From assembly GCA_905616435.1 (NCBI GenBank), contig CAJQSU010000009.1, positions 1 through 12,443 on the forward strand: a stretch of DNA of 12,443 nucleotides. Direction: 5' to 3'. Below, piece after piece: positions 1-6,470 of this stretch (its first letter is position 1; each line of letters opens with the position of its first letter). Position numbers and translations under genes: made by a program. The notes below the pieces were generated by a model. The model was given only the letters and a program-made list of their open reading frames with translations. It was not told the DNA's origin and ran no database searches. Origin of the DNA: an uncultured Candidatus Pelagibacter sp. Lineage in GTDB: Bacteria; Pseudomonadota; Alphaproteobacteria; Pelagibacterales; Pelagibacteraceae.

Positions 1-660
1 GCCAATCTGATCTTTTGCTTCTTTTATTAATCTTATTTTCTGATCTTTTGAAGACCAATTTCTTTTAATTTTACAAATTAGAAAAATAAAATTACTAATT
101 ATCTTTTTTCCATTTTCGGTATGAGTAACTTCGGGATGAAACTGAACACCAAAAAATTTACTTATTTTACTTTCTACTATAGCAAATTTCGAGTTTTCAC
201 TTGATGCAACTACTCTAAAAGTTTTTGGTAGTTTGGATACTTGGTCGGAATGACTCATCCACACTTTTTTTGTCTTTTTATTAAAAAAATTTTTGATTAA
301 TTGGCTTTCATGTTTTTTATGTATATTAGCTAAACCAAACTCTCTATTTTTTGATTGCTTAACCTTTCCACCATTAAATTTTGATAAGATTTGGTGCCCA
401 AAGCAAATTCCTAAAATTGGTATTTCTAAATTTATAATTTTTTTATCAAATAAATCATTATTCAATTGATGAACATTTAAAGGCCCTCCCGACAAAATAA
501 TCCCTTTAATATTAGATCTAATTTGAGAACTCTTTATTTTTTTGTGACTGATCAACTCTGAAAATACTCCAAGTTCTCTTATTCTTCTAACTATTAGCTG
601 GGTATACTGTGAGCCAAAATCTATGATTAAGATTTTGTCTAGATTTGAGTCAAGACTCAT
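1..660 (-). CDS. guaA: GMP synthase (glutamine-hydrolysing), N-terminal part, cut by window start
   Basis: GMP synthase aminates XMP to GMP with ATP and glutamine, the last step of guanine nucleotide synthesis; it is cytosolic. The frame is open for 220 codons from the ATG at 660 to the window edge and covers the class I glutamine amidotransferase domain. It opens with [13 protein letters not shown] and has an SGGP oxyanion segment. The nucleophile elbow GICFGHQ places the catalytic Cys at residue 86, the same number as in E. coli GuaA. The motif QFHPEVTH supplies the His (175) and Glu (177) of the triad. The last visible residues (NWSSKDQ...) are the linker into the ATP pyrophosphatase domain, which lies outside. 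The ATG is the only start ahead of the conserved beginning. It overlaps the end of the upstream TPR gene by 11 bp in another frame, which suggests translational coupling. Truncation is due only to the window. Confidence 0.97.
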   Translation of the reverse strand, partial: MSLDSNLDKILIIDFGSQYTQLIVRRIRELGVFSELISHKKIKSSQIRSNIKGIILSGGPLNVHQLNNDLFDKKIINLEIPILGICFGHQILSKFNGGKVKQSKNREFGLANIHKKHESQLIKNFFNKKTKKVWMSHSDQVSKLPKTFRVVASSENSKFAIVESKISKFFGVQFHPEVTHTENGKKIISNFIFLICKIKRNWSSKDQKIRLIKEAKDQIG

Positions 661-1087
661 TTTTTGGTTCTAAATTTTCTAGATCATTTAATATTCTCTT
701 ATTTTCTTTACACAAATTTTTGCAAACTTTTGTAAATTTTTCTGACAATTCTTTTACTTTAGAATAATTAGTTTTTTCTAGACTAATTTCCATTAGCATA
801 AGAATTGCCTCTTCATTAGCAGGATCAATTAATAGCGTTGTTTCTAAATTCTTTTCCTCTTTTTTTTTATTTTCTTCTTCTTTATAAATTTTTGCCAAAT
901 ATAAATATGATTCTGAATGTTTTGGATTTAACACGATACTTCTTTCAAATAAAAATTTGGCTTCTTCATATTTTTTAGTTTTAAATAATTTTACTCCTTC
1001 AGCATAAAAGTTTTCTTTACTAAATGAAATATTAGAGAAATTAATTATAAAAACTATACAGGTAAAAATTTTAAGAAATTTAATCAT
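650..1087 (-). CDS. Small exported TPR-repeat protein of unknown function
   Basis: A 145-residue protein with a clear N-terminal export signal: Lys at 3 and 6, a hydrophobic core at about 7-18, and a likely cleavage after SFS (residue 23). No lipobox Cys is seen at the cleavage site. The mature part is helical and reads as about two to three tetratricopeptide repeats: roughly 25-57 (A-GVKLF-KY-EA-F-ERSI-LNP), 58-91 (SYLYLAKIY ... [10 protein letters not shown]) and a weaker third at 92-120. A Cys pair (C122, C126) follows. TPRs mediate protein contacts, so a periplasmic scaffold or assembly role is plausible, but the sequence names no partner. The ATG shares one base with the guaB stop (TAATG) and the gene's end overlaps guaA by 11 bp, so it should be translated with the gua genes although nothing in it suggests purine metabolism. 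No Shine-Dalgarno sequence is visible. Confidence 0.85.
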   Translation of the reverse strand: MIKFLKIFTCIVFIINFSNISFSKENFYAEGVKLFKTKKYEEAKFLFERSIVLNPKHSESYLYLAKIYKEEENKKKEEKNLETTLLIDPANEEAILMLMEISLEKTNYSKVKELSEKFTKVCKNLCKENKRILNDLENLEPKNES

Positions 1088-2163
1088 TAGTATTGTGTGT
1101 CACTTTTTACTATATCAACATTATGCACCATACTTTCATAAAATCCAGCTTTTGTAATTTTTATAAATTGTGGTTTATTTCTTAAATATTTAATTTGTTT
1201 AGAACCCAAATAACCCATGGAAGACCTTAGTCCACCTATCAATTTATAAATAATACTCCCAACATCACCTTTATACTTTGAAAATCCTTCCACACCTTCT
1301 GGAACATATTTTGAAACGTCTTTTTGTTTTGATTGAAAATATCTATCAGCTGACCCTTTGTTCATTGCTCCAACAGATCCCATGCCTCTGAAACTTTTAA
1401 AAAATTTTCCATTTCTTTTAATTATTTTTCCAGGCGCTTCATTTGTTCCGGCAAACAAAGATCCTATCATTACAGCATCTGCTCCAGCCGCAAATGCCTT
1501 AGCTAAATCCCCAGAATATTTTATTCCTCCATCTGCAATAATCTTTACACTTTTATTTCTTATTCCATCTCTTACTGAAAGGATTGCACTAAGTTGTGGG
1601 ACACCTATCCCGGCAACTAACCGTGTTGTGCAAATTGAACCTGGGCCTATTCCAACCTTAATAATATCCACACCTAAGTTTAATAAAAATTTAGCAGCTT
1701 CTGGTGTTGCAATATTTCCTGCACATAAAGCTGTTTTTTTATTCTTAATTTTTTTAATCAATTTAACAATTTCTGAAACCTTCTTTGTGTGACCGTGAGC
1801 TGTATCCACCACTATTAAATCAACACCTTCTTTTAAAATATCTTTTGCTCTTTTGAGTTCATTTGGACCTGCTCCTACTGCTGCTCCAACTAATAATTTG
1901 AGTTTTTTGACTTTTTTAATTTCTACGATTTGTTTTTTAATTTCTAAATTTCTATGGATAACTCCAATTCCCCCTGCTTTTGCGATAGCAATAGCCATCT
2001 CACTCTCTGTTACGGTGTCCATTGCTGATGATAATAATGGAATCTTTAGCTTTAGGTTTTCAGTTAATTTAATGCTCGTATCAACATCTGATGGCAGGAT
2101 CTCTGAATATTTTGGCACTAGCGAAACATCGTCAAAGGTGAGTGCTTCTTTAATAGTAACCAT
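1087..2163 (-). CDS. guaB: IMP dehydrogenase lacking the CBS (Bateman) domain
   Basis: Oxidises IMP to XMP with NAD+, the committed step towards GMP; cytosolic. The TIM-barrel is complete: EALTFDDVSLVPKYSEILPS at 6-25, SSAMDTVTE at 45-53, VVDTAHGH at 118-125, catalytic loop GIGPGSICTTR with Cys178, phosphate-binding DGGI at 211-214, SFRGMGS at 257-263, and the mobile flap DRYFQ (Arg274-Tyr275 dyad) followed by KYVPEGVEG. The Arg-Tyr flap and VPEGVEG mark IMP dehydrogenase rather than GMP reductase, which has a similar length. At 358 residues it is well short of the usual ~485-500: the barrel runs from VIHRNLEIKKQIVEIKKVKK straight to LLVGAAVG, so both CBS motifs that normally sit there are absent with no frameshift. 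The ATG is fixed by an in-frame stop 9 bp upstream; the nearest AGGA is 17 bp away, too far for a normal ribosome site. It lies 37 bp after rlmE and feeds guaA downstream. Confidence 0.95.
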   Translation of the reverse strand: MVTIKEALTFDDVSLVPKYSEILPSDVDTSIKLTENLKLKIPLLSSAMDTVTESEMAIAIAKAGGIGVIHRNLEIKKQIVEIKKVKKLKLLVGAAVGAGPNELKRAKDILKEGVDLIVVDTAHGHTKKVSEIVKLIKKIKNKKTALCAGNIATPEAAKFLLNLGVDIIKVGIGPGSICTTRLVAGIGVPQLSAILSVRDGIRNKSVKIIADGGIKYSGDLAKAFAAGADAVMIGSLFAGTNEAPGKIIKRNGKFFKSFRGMGSVGAMNKGSADRYFQSKQKDVSKYVPEGVEGFSKYKGDVGSIIYKLIGGLRSSMGYLGSKQIKYLRNKPQFIKITKAGFYESMVHNVDIVKSDTQY

Positions 2164-2200
2164 GATAATTTATATACGATTCCTTTTATTTTTAAAGTGT

Positions 2201-2812
2201 CTATCGAAGTTTTTTACAAATTATAAAGCTTTCCTTGGATTCTTTCCTGCTAGCTTTGGGTTTAAATACCTTCACTTCTTTAAATATCTTTTTTCCTAGT
2301 GCTACAATTTCATTAAATGATGAACCTAAAAAAATTTTAGAGACAAAACGTCCTTCTTTCACCAGCATCTCTTTAGAAAAGTTCATTGCCTCCATTGCTA
2401 ATTCACCAGTATAAATCGCGTCAATATCCTTTATACCTGTTGTATTAACAGCCATGTCTGACACAACAACATCAACTTTTGTTTTAAAAAATCCCTTAAT
2501 CTTTTCTTGAGAATCTTGCTTAGTAAAATCGCCCTTAATTTGAATTATATTCTCAATTTTTTCCATGTCTTTTATATCAATTGAGACTATTCTTCCGCTC
2601 TTTACTGTCCTTGCAATATATTGAGACCAACTACCAGGTGATGCTCCCAAATCAATTACAGATATTCCATTTTTTAATATCTTAAATTTTTCATCTATTT
2701 CTATTAATTTATAAGCTGATCTTGCTCTATAGCCATCCACTTGAGACTGTCTAACATAAATATCTCTTTTTTGTTTATTGATCCAATTTTTTGAAATTCT
2801 ATTTTTTTTCAA
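2201..2812 (-). CDS. rlmE: 23S rRNA (uridine 2'-O)-methyltransferase, FtsJ/RrmJ family
   Basis: Methylates the 2'-OH of the A-loop uridine (U2552 in E. coli) of 23S rRNA using S-adenosylmethionine, a late step in 50S assembly. At 203 residues it is of normal family length (E. coli 209). The SAM-binding motif I is VIDLGASPGSWSQ (52-64). The catalytic tetrad of the family can be placed: Lys35 in RSAYKL, Asp119 in VVSDMA, Lys159 in GRFVSKIF and Glu194 in SKESF. The usual DMAP motif is DMAV here. The start appears to be TTG at 2812, directly after the TAA of the glycosyltransferase gene (TAATTG), with no good Shine-Dalgarno sequence; there is no ATG before the conserved ISKNWINKQKRD segment, so TTG is the most sensible start. 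It lies in the middle of the leftward psd-to-guaA run. Confidence 0.95.
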   Translation of the reverse strand: MKKNRISKNWINKQKRDIYVRQSQVDGYRARSAYKLIEIDEKFKILKNGISVIDLGASPGSWSQYIARTVKSGRIVSIDIKDMEKIENIIQIKGDFTKQDSQEKIKGFFKTKVDVVVSDMAVNTTGIKDIDAIYTGELAMEAMNFSKEMLVKEGRFVSKIFLGSSFNEIVALGKKIFKEVKVFKPKASRKESKESFIICKKLR

Positions 2813-3724
2813 TTAATTATTATATCTAAGACTTTTATGTGTTGTTATTTTATTTAAGTTTTCAATTTTAATCTTTACATCCTTGTCTACCCTCATGTCT
2901 TTACCATCTTTCCAGATTCCAGCCGCAAGATGCATTATACCTATTTTATAATTAGGTAAATAAGGTTCAACAAATGTTTTTTGTTGTTCATCATATTTTG
3001 GAAGTAAATTACTAGTAATCCAATTACAATTTAATGGTAAAAATTCTGTTTCTAAATCATCAATATATACTGATATATTAATTGCCAATCCCTCTGATCC
3101 AAAAATATTTCCAGCTTTTAAAGTCTTTGACAAATTATTTTGCCAAGAACTCCATCCTTTAGAGTTTTTTTCTAGTGAGAAAACTCCAATATTTATATGT
3201 GGTGCAAAAGCTAATTTTCTGGCTTTATCGTATCCAATTTTTGACTTCACGGCATGCTTAAAGTTTTGAGATTTAACAATTGCTAAGTTTCCAAATAACC
3301 AATTAACTTTTGAAGTTATTTTGTATCCTGGGCCAATCGTTTGCGTGATACCTAGTTTTCCATTATCACAGGCTTTAAAATATAATTCTACACAATGCCA
3401 ATCGTTTACCCATGCATCACAATCTATCCATAAGTATTTTTCATAATTAGGAAAGTATTTTGGCAAAAATGCTCTTGAGACCTGACTTTTTAGCCATTCT
3501 TTACCTTTTACTTTATGGTCTGGTACTTCTATATCCCATTCAGCTGGTTTAATTTCATCAACTTTTTTTAGTAGTGCTTCTTTTTGTTTTACTTCTAAAC
3601 CTGCATCTAAAATACAAATTGCAACATCCTTACTTTGTTTGAATTGTTTAATAGAGTCTATTAGTTCGTTTAATAAAGGATAATAATTGGCATCTGCCAG
3701 TGAAACAATTACGTTTTTTTTCAT
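2813..3724 (-). CDS. GT8-like glycosyltransferase (GT-A fold), acceptor unknown
   Basis: A 303-residue soluble protein without a signal peptide or membrane segment. It has the layout of family 8-type retaining glycosyltransferases: an N-terminal strand NVIVSLADANYYPLLNELIDSI, a metal/nucleotide-sugar DxD motif in YLWIDCDAWV (Asp101, Asp103), a middle NIGVFSLEK segment (178-186), GSEGLAINI (209-217) where GT8 enzymes carry a D-Q-x-x-N-type motif, and a late His in GIMHLAAGIWKDG (His265) like the GT8 metal ligand. This points to transfer of a sugar from a nucleotide sugar, but donor and acceptor cannot be read from the sequence. Its ATG shares one base with the pssA stop (TAATG) behind a good GAGGA, so it is made with the phospholipid enzymes; a glycolipid or envelope glycan role is inferred only from this. 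The family assignment rests on motif order and is moderate. Confidence 0.75.
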   Translation of the reverse strand: MKKNVIVSLADANYYPLLNELIDSIKQFKQSKDVAICILDAGLEVKQKEALLKKVDEIKPAEWDIEVPDHKVKGKEWLKSQVSRAFLPKYFPNYEKYLWIDCDAWVNDWHCVELYFKACDNGKLGITQTIGPGYKITSKVNWLFGNLAIVKSQNFKHAVKSKIGYDKARKLAFAPHINIGVFSLEKNSKGWSSWQNNLSKTLKAGNIFGSEGLAINISVYIDDLETEFLPLNCNWITSNLLPKYDEQQKTFVEPYLPNYKIGIMHLAAGIWKDGKDMRVDKDVKIKIENLNKITTHKSLRYNN

Positions 3725-4527
3725 TAAAGTACATCCTCAAGATCGTCTTCTTCATCTGAGGTTATATTTTTTTCTTTTTTAATTTTTTTATAATGAAAAT
3801 AACTAACTGGTATTAAGCAAAGATACATAATAGAGCTCACAGTTAAAATCTGGAATGTATAAACTAATAACGCACCAAAAAATAAGACTATTCCGAATAA
3901 TAAAAATTTTGTCATTGCTCTTGGTATAACTATTTTTTTAAATGAATATGTTGGAATTGTACTAATTAAAAGTATTGAAACTATAATAAAGGATGATGGT
4001 ACTAATAAATCATAATTAATTTTAAAAAGAAATTCTTCTAGTCCACTAAAACTTAAGACTAAAGGCATTAGAACAATTATTCCTCCCGCAGGTGATGGCA
4101 TTCCCTCAAAAAAATTGTCTTTCCATGATGACTCTTCTTCAGAATTAATATTAAATCTTGCAAGTCTTAAGGCAACACAAACTACATATATTAAACAAAC
4201 AAACCATCCTAACTTTTCTAAATACTGTAAATTCCAGAAATACATTATAAGAGCTGGAGCAACTCCAAAACTAATTACATCTCCTAATGAGTCTAATTCT
4301 TTACCCATTTTAGAAGTTCCTTTAATTAATCTTGCTATTCGACCATCCAATGCATCCATCAAACCTGCAAACAATATTGCAACAACTGCTATTGCAAATT
4401 TTCCATCTATTGCGAACTTTATCGAAGTTAAACCTATGCAAACACCAATTAAAGTAATTGCGTTTGGTAAAATCATTCTTGTTTTCTTTTCCTGAATAAT
4501 TTTAAAGTTTTTTTGTGGTTGTTCCAT
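3724..4527 (-). CDS. pssA: CDP-diacylglycerol-serine O-phosphatidyltransferase (phosphatidylserine synthase)
   Basis: Makes phosphatidylserine from CDP-diacylglycerol and L-serine in the inner membrane, the step before PE. The CDP-alcohol phosphotransferase signature is complete and correctly spaced: Asp58, Asp61-Gly62, Ala65-Arg66, Gly75, Asp79 and Asp83 within DALDGRIARLIKG and GKELDSLGD. Several hydrophobic spans follow the usual multi-pass pattern, including about 21-57, 85-98, 107-122, 146-160, 177-192, 206-225 and 229-245. Residues 119-128 (ALRLARFNIN) and 142-149 (GMPSPAGG) match the conserved loops of the membrane-type (type II) enzyme. The length of 267 is normal for that type. The C-terminus is acidic (SDEEDDLEDVL). 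It starts 3 bp after psd, which uses its product, and overlaps the glycosyltransferase by one base. Distinguished from phosphatidylglycerophosphate synthase by these loops and by the psd neighbour. Confidence 0.93.
   Translation of the reverse strand: MEQPQKNFKIIQEKKTRMILPNAITLIGVCIGLTSIKFAIDGKFAIAVVAILFAGLMDALDGRIARLIKGTSKMGKELDSLGDVISFGVAPALIMYFWNLQYLEKLGWFVCLIYVVCVALRLARFNINSEEESSWKDNFFEGMPSPAGGIIVLMPLVLSFSGLEEFLFKINYDLLVPSSFIIVSILLISTIPTYSFKKIVIPRAMTKFLLFGIVLFFGALLVYTFQILTVSSIMYLCLIPVSYFHYKKIKKEKNITSDEEDDLEDVL
3734..3738 (-). promoter_or_regulatory. Ribosome binding site of the glycosyltransferase gene, inside pssA
   Basis: GAGGA lies 9 bases before the glycosyltransferase ATG at 3724 and within the last codons of pssA. 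It supports that start and independent ribosome loading despite the one-base stop/start overlap. Confidence 0.65.
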
Positions 4528-4530
4528 AAA

Positions 4531-5178
4531 CTATTTTTTAGCTAGCAAAGTTTCACCTGAAATTGCTATTTGACCAATTTTAACTAACGGTTCATAATTT
4601 TCATAATAAACATCTGCTCTACTTCCAAATCTTATCATTCCAATTCTTTCCCCTTGGCTTAGATCTTGATTTTTATTTGTTTCACAAACAATTCTTCGAG
4701 CAATAAGACCTGCTATTTGAACAACTACAATCTCATTTCCATGAACATCTTTAATCTTATAATAATTTCTTTCATTATCTTCACTAGCTTTATCTAGTGA
4801 AGCATTTAAAAATTTTCCTGGTTTGTATAATATTTCTTCTACTTGTCCTGCACATGGTGTTCTATTTACATGACAGTCAAAAATATTCATAAAAATACTA
4901 ACTTTATTAAATTTTTTATTTTCTAATCCTAATTCTTTTGGACCATCAACCACTTCAACTTTAATTACTTCACCGTCAGCTGGACTTACTAAGTAATTAT
5001 CATCTTCAATAATAACTCTTTCTGGATCTCTGAAAAAATAATAAACCCAAATAGTTATAACTAGCCCAACTAATCCTAAAAAGTTACTTAAGTTATAAAG
5101 AATGATTGTTAAGACGACAGCTATTACAATAAACTTGTAACCTTCGGAGTGAATTTTTGGAAATATTTTACTAAACAT
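4531..5178 (-). CDS. psd: Phosphatidylserine decarboxylase proenzyme (short type)
   Basis: Decarboxylates phosphatidylserine to phosphatidylethanolamine, using a pyruvoyl group made by self-cleavage. At 215 residues it is the short, archaeal-like form common in alphaproteobacteria, not the ~320-residue E. coli form. An N-terminal hydrophobic region (about 14-48) anchors it to the membrane, followed by FFRDPER. SPADGEV (65-71) carries the conserved Asp68 and FDCHVNR (100-106) the conserved His103. The processing site is FGSR at 184-187, with cleavage expected between Gly185 and Ser186, Ser186 becoming the pyruvoyl group; the C-terminal alpha chain would be about 30 residues. It is the first gene of the leftward operon; the ATG at 5178 follows a weak AGAAG ribosome site, and pssA begins 3 bp after its stop. 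Order psd-pssA puts the two PE-synthesis steps together. Confidence 0.94.
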   Translation of the reverse strand: MFSKIFPKIHSEGYKFIVIAVVLTIILYNLSNFLGLVGLVITIWVYYFFRDPERVIIEDDNYLVSPADGEVIKVEVVDGPKELGLENKKFNKVSIFMNIFDCHVNRTPCAGQVEEILYKPGKFLNASLDKASEDNERNYYKIKDVHGNEIVVVQIAGLIARRIVCETNKNQDLSQGERIGMIRFGSRADVYYENYEPLVKIGQIAISGETLLAKK

Positions 5179-5198
5179 GTTCTTCTAATTGATAATTT

Positions 5199-5228
5199 TT
5201 GATTAATATGTATATAAAACAATAAAAT
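5199..5228 (+). promoter_or_regulatory. Candidate sigma70-type promoter for icd
   Basis: Reading rightward, TTGATT (5199-5204) and TAAAAT (5223-5228) are 18 bp apart, about 28 bp before the icd ATG. No Shine-Dalgarno sequence precedes icd. The site overlaps the candidate psd promoter on the other strand, so the two could compete for polymerase if both are real. The support is weak consensus matching in AT-rich DNA. Confidence 0.3.
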
Positions 5229-5232
5229 TCAA
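5203..5232 (-). promoter_or_regulatory. Candidate sigma70-type promoter for the psd-pssA-...-guaA operon
   Basis: Reading leftward, TTGAAT (5232-5227) and TATTAA (5208-5203) are separated by 18 bp. This would leave a short leader of about 20 bases before the psd ATG at 5178, containing the AGAAG ribosome site. Matches to TTGACA/TATAAT are partial, so this is a suggestion only. Confidence 0.3.
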
Positions 5233-5255
5233 TTAATAAGATATATTTCGTATAT

Positions 5256-6470
5256 ATGAGCAAAATCAGTGTAAAAAATCCCGTTGTAGAGCTAGATGGA
5301 GATGAAATGACTAGAATAATCTGGGATTTCATAAAAAATAAATTAATTTTACCTTATCTTGATCTTGGCATCGAATACTACGATCTTGGCATGAAAAGTA
5401 GAGATAATACTGATGACCAAATTACAATTGATGCTGCTAATGCAATCAAAAAAATTGGGGTTGGTATTAAGTGTGCAACAATTACTCCAGATGAAGATCG
5501 TGTAACAGAATTTGACTTAAAAAAAATGTGGAGATCTCCAAATGGAACCATAAGAAATATCATTGGTGGAACTGTATTTAGAGAGCCAATAATATGCCAA
5601 AATATTCCTAAACTTGTTCCCTCATGGACAGACCCTGTAGTTATTGGAAGACATGCTTTTGGAGATCAATATAGAGCAACAGATTTTAAAGTTCCTGGTA
5701 AAGGTAAAATGGAAATTAAGTGGACATCAGAAGATGGTAAAAATGAAATTAAACATGAGGTATTCAATTTTACTGGTCCTGGAGTTGCGCTTTCAATGTA
5801 CAATTTAGATAAGTCAATTGAAGACTTTGCAAGATCTTGTTTTAGCTACGGCTTGATGAAGAGGTGGCCAGTTTATCTTTCAACTAAAAATACGATTTTA
5901 AAAAAATACGATGGAAGATTTAAAGATATATTTCAAGAAATTTTTGAGAAAGAATATCAAGATGATTTTAAAAAAAATAACCTAACTTACGAACACAGGT
6001 TAATTGATGACATGGTTGCCTGTGCAATGAAGTGGAGTGGAAAATATATTTGGGCTTGTAAAAATTACGATGGGGATGTTCAGTCTGATACTATGGCACA
6101 AGGTTATGGTTCTTTAGGTTTAATGACAAGCACATTACTTACACCTGATGGAAAAATAATGGAAGCTGAAGCTGCACACGGGACAGTAACAAGGCACTAT
6201 AGAATGCACCAACAAGGTAAAGAAACTTCAACAAACCCAATTGCTTCGATATTTGCCTGGACTAGAGGATTGGCTCATAGAGGGAAACTAGATGGTAATG
6301 ATGAATTAATTAATTTTTCACTAACAGTTGAAAAAGTTTGTATTGAGTGTGTAGAAAGTGGAGCTATGACAAAAGATTTAGCTATTCTTGTAGGACCTTC
6401 AAGTAGATATCTAACTACCAATCAATTTTTAGATGAAATTGATAGCAATCTTAGAAAAAAATTAAATTAA
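5256..6470 (+). CDS. icd: NADP-dependent isocitrate dehydrogenase, eukaryote-like dimeric type
   Basis: Oxidatively decarboxylates isocitrate to 2-oxoglutarate with NADP+ in the TCA cycle; cytosolic homodimer. The 404-residue protein follows the type II (human IDH1/IDH2-like) pattern rather than E. coli Icd. Isocitrate-binding residues are seen in SPNGTIRN (Ser94, Asn96, Arg100), FRE (Arg109) and [13 protein letters not shown] (Arg132, Tyr139), with Lys211 in LSTKNTILK. Metal ligands are Asp251, Asp274 and Asp278 in LIDDMVA and YDGDVQSD. The NADP-specificity loop is [10 protein letters not shown] (Arg313-His314), followed by [20 protein letters not shown]. Numbering runs one behind human IDH1 throughout, so there are no internal gaps up to the cofactor loop. 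It is the only rightward gene in the window, divergent from psd and overlapping alaS tail to tail by 9 bp. Confidence 0.97.
   Translation: MSKISVKNPVVELDGDEMTRIIWDFIKNKLILPYLDLGIEYYDLGMKSRDNTDDQITIDAANAIKKIGVGIKCATITPDEDRVTEFDLKKMWRSPNGTIRNIIGGTVFREPIICQNIPKLVPSWTDPVVIGRHAFGDQYRATDFKVPGKGKMEIKWTSEDGKNEIKHEVFNFTGPGVALSMYNLDKSIEDFARSCFSYGLMKRWPVYLSTKNTILKKYDGRFKDIFQEIFEKEYQDDFKKNNLTYEHRLIDDMVACAMKWSGKYIWACKNYDGDVQSDTMAQGYGSLGLMTSTLLTPDGKIMEAEAAHGTVTRHYRMHQQGKETSTNPIASIFAWTRGLAHRGKLDGNDELINFSLTVEKVCIECVESGAMTKDLAILVGPSSRYLTTNQFLDEIDSNLRKKLN

Larger units (their letters stand above)
5179..5255. promoter_or_regulatory. Divergent promoter region between psd and icd
   Basis: These 77 bp are strongly AT-rich and separate the two divergently transcribed units, so they must contain or overlap both start signals. 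No hairpin, riboswitch-like structure or clear operator repeat is visible. Two loosely matching promoters that interleave can be proposed and are listed separately; in DNA this AT-rich, matches of this quality arise easily by chance. Confidence 0.6.

Noticed and set aside
1358..1792. Open frame on the plus strand opposite guaB (144 codons)
   Set aside because: It lies wholly antisense to conserved guaB motifs, resembles no family, and has a Pro/Phe/Ile composition typical of the reverse strand of AT-rich genes.
1087..2163. GMP reductase (guaC) as identity of the short IMPDH-like gene
   Set aside because: The Arg-Tyr flap (DRYFQ) and VPEGVEG segment are IMP dehydrogenase features, and guaA lies just downstream.
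1853..2299. Open frame on the plus strand across guaB and the end of rlmE (148 codons)
   Set aside because: Antisense to two well-supported genes; no recognisable domain and no ribosome site.
4115..4495. Open frame on the plus strand opposite pssA
   Set aside because: Mirror of the pssA membrane-protein coding sequence; the CDP-alcohol phosphotransferase signature fixes the minus strand as coding.
5378..5563. Short hydrophobic open frame on the minus strand inside icd
   Set aside because: Antisense to the isocitrate-binding motif region of icd; no independent support.
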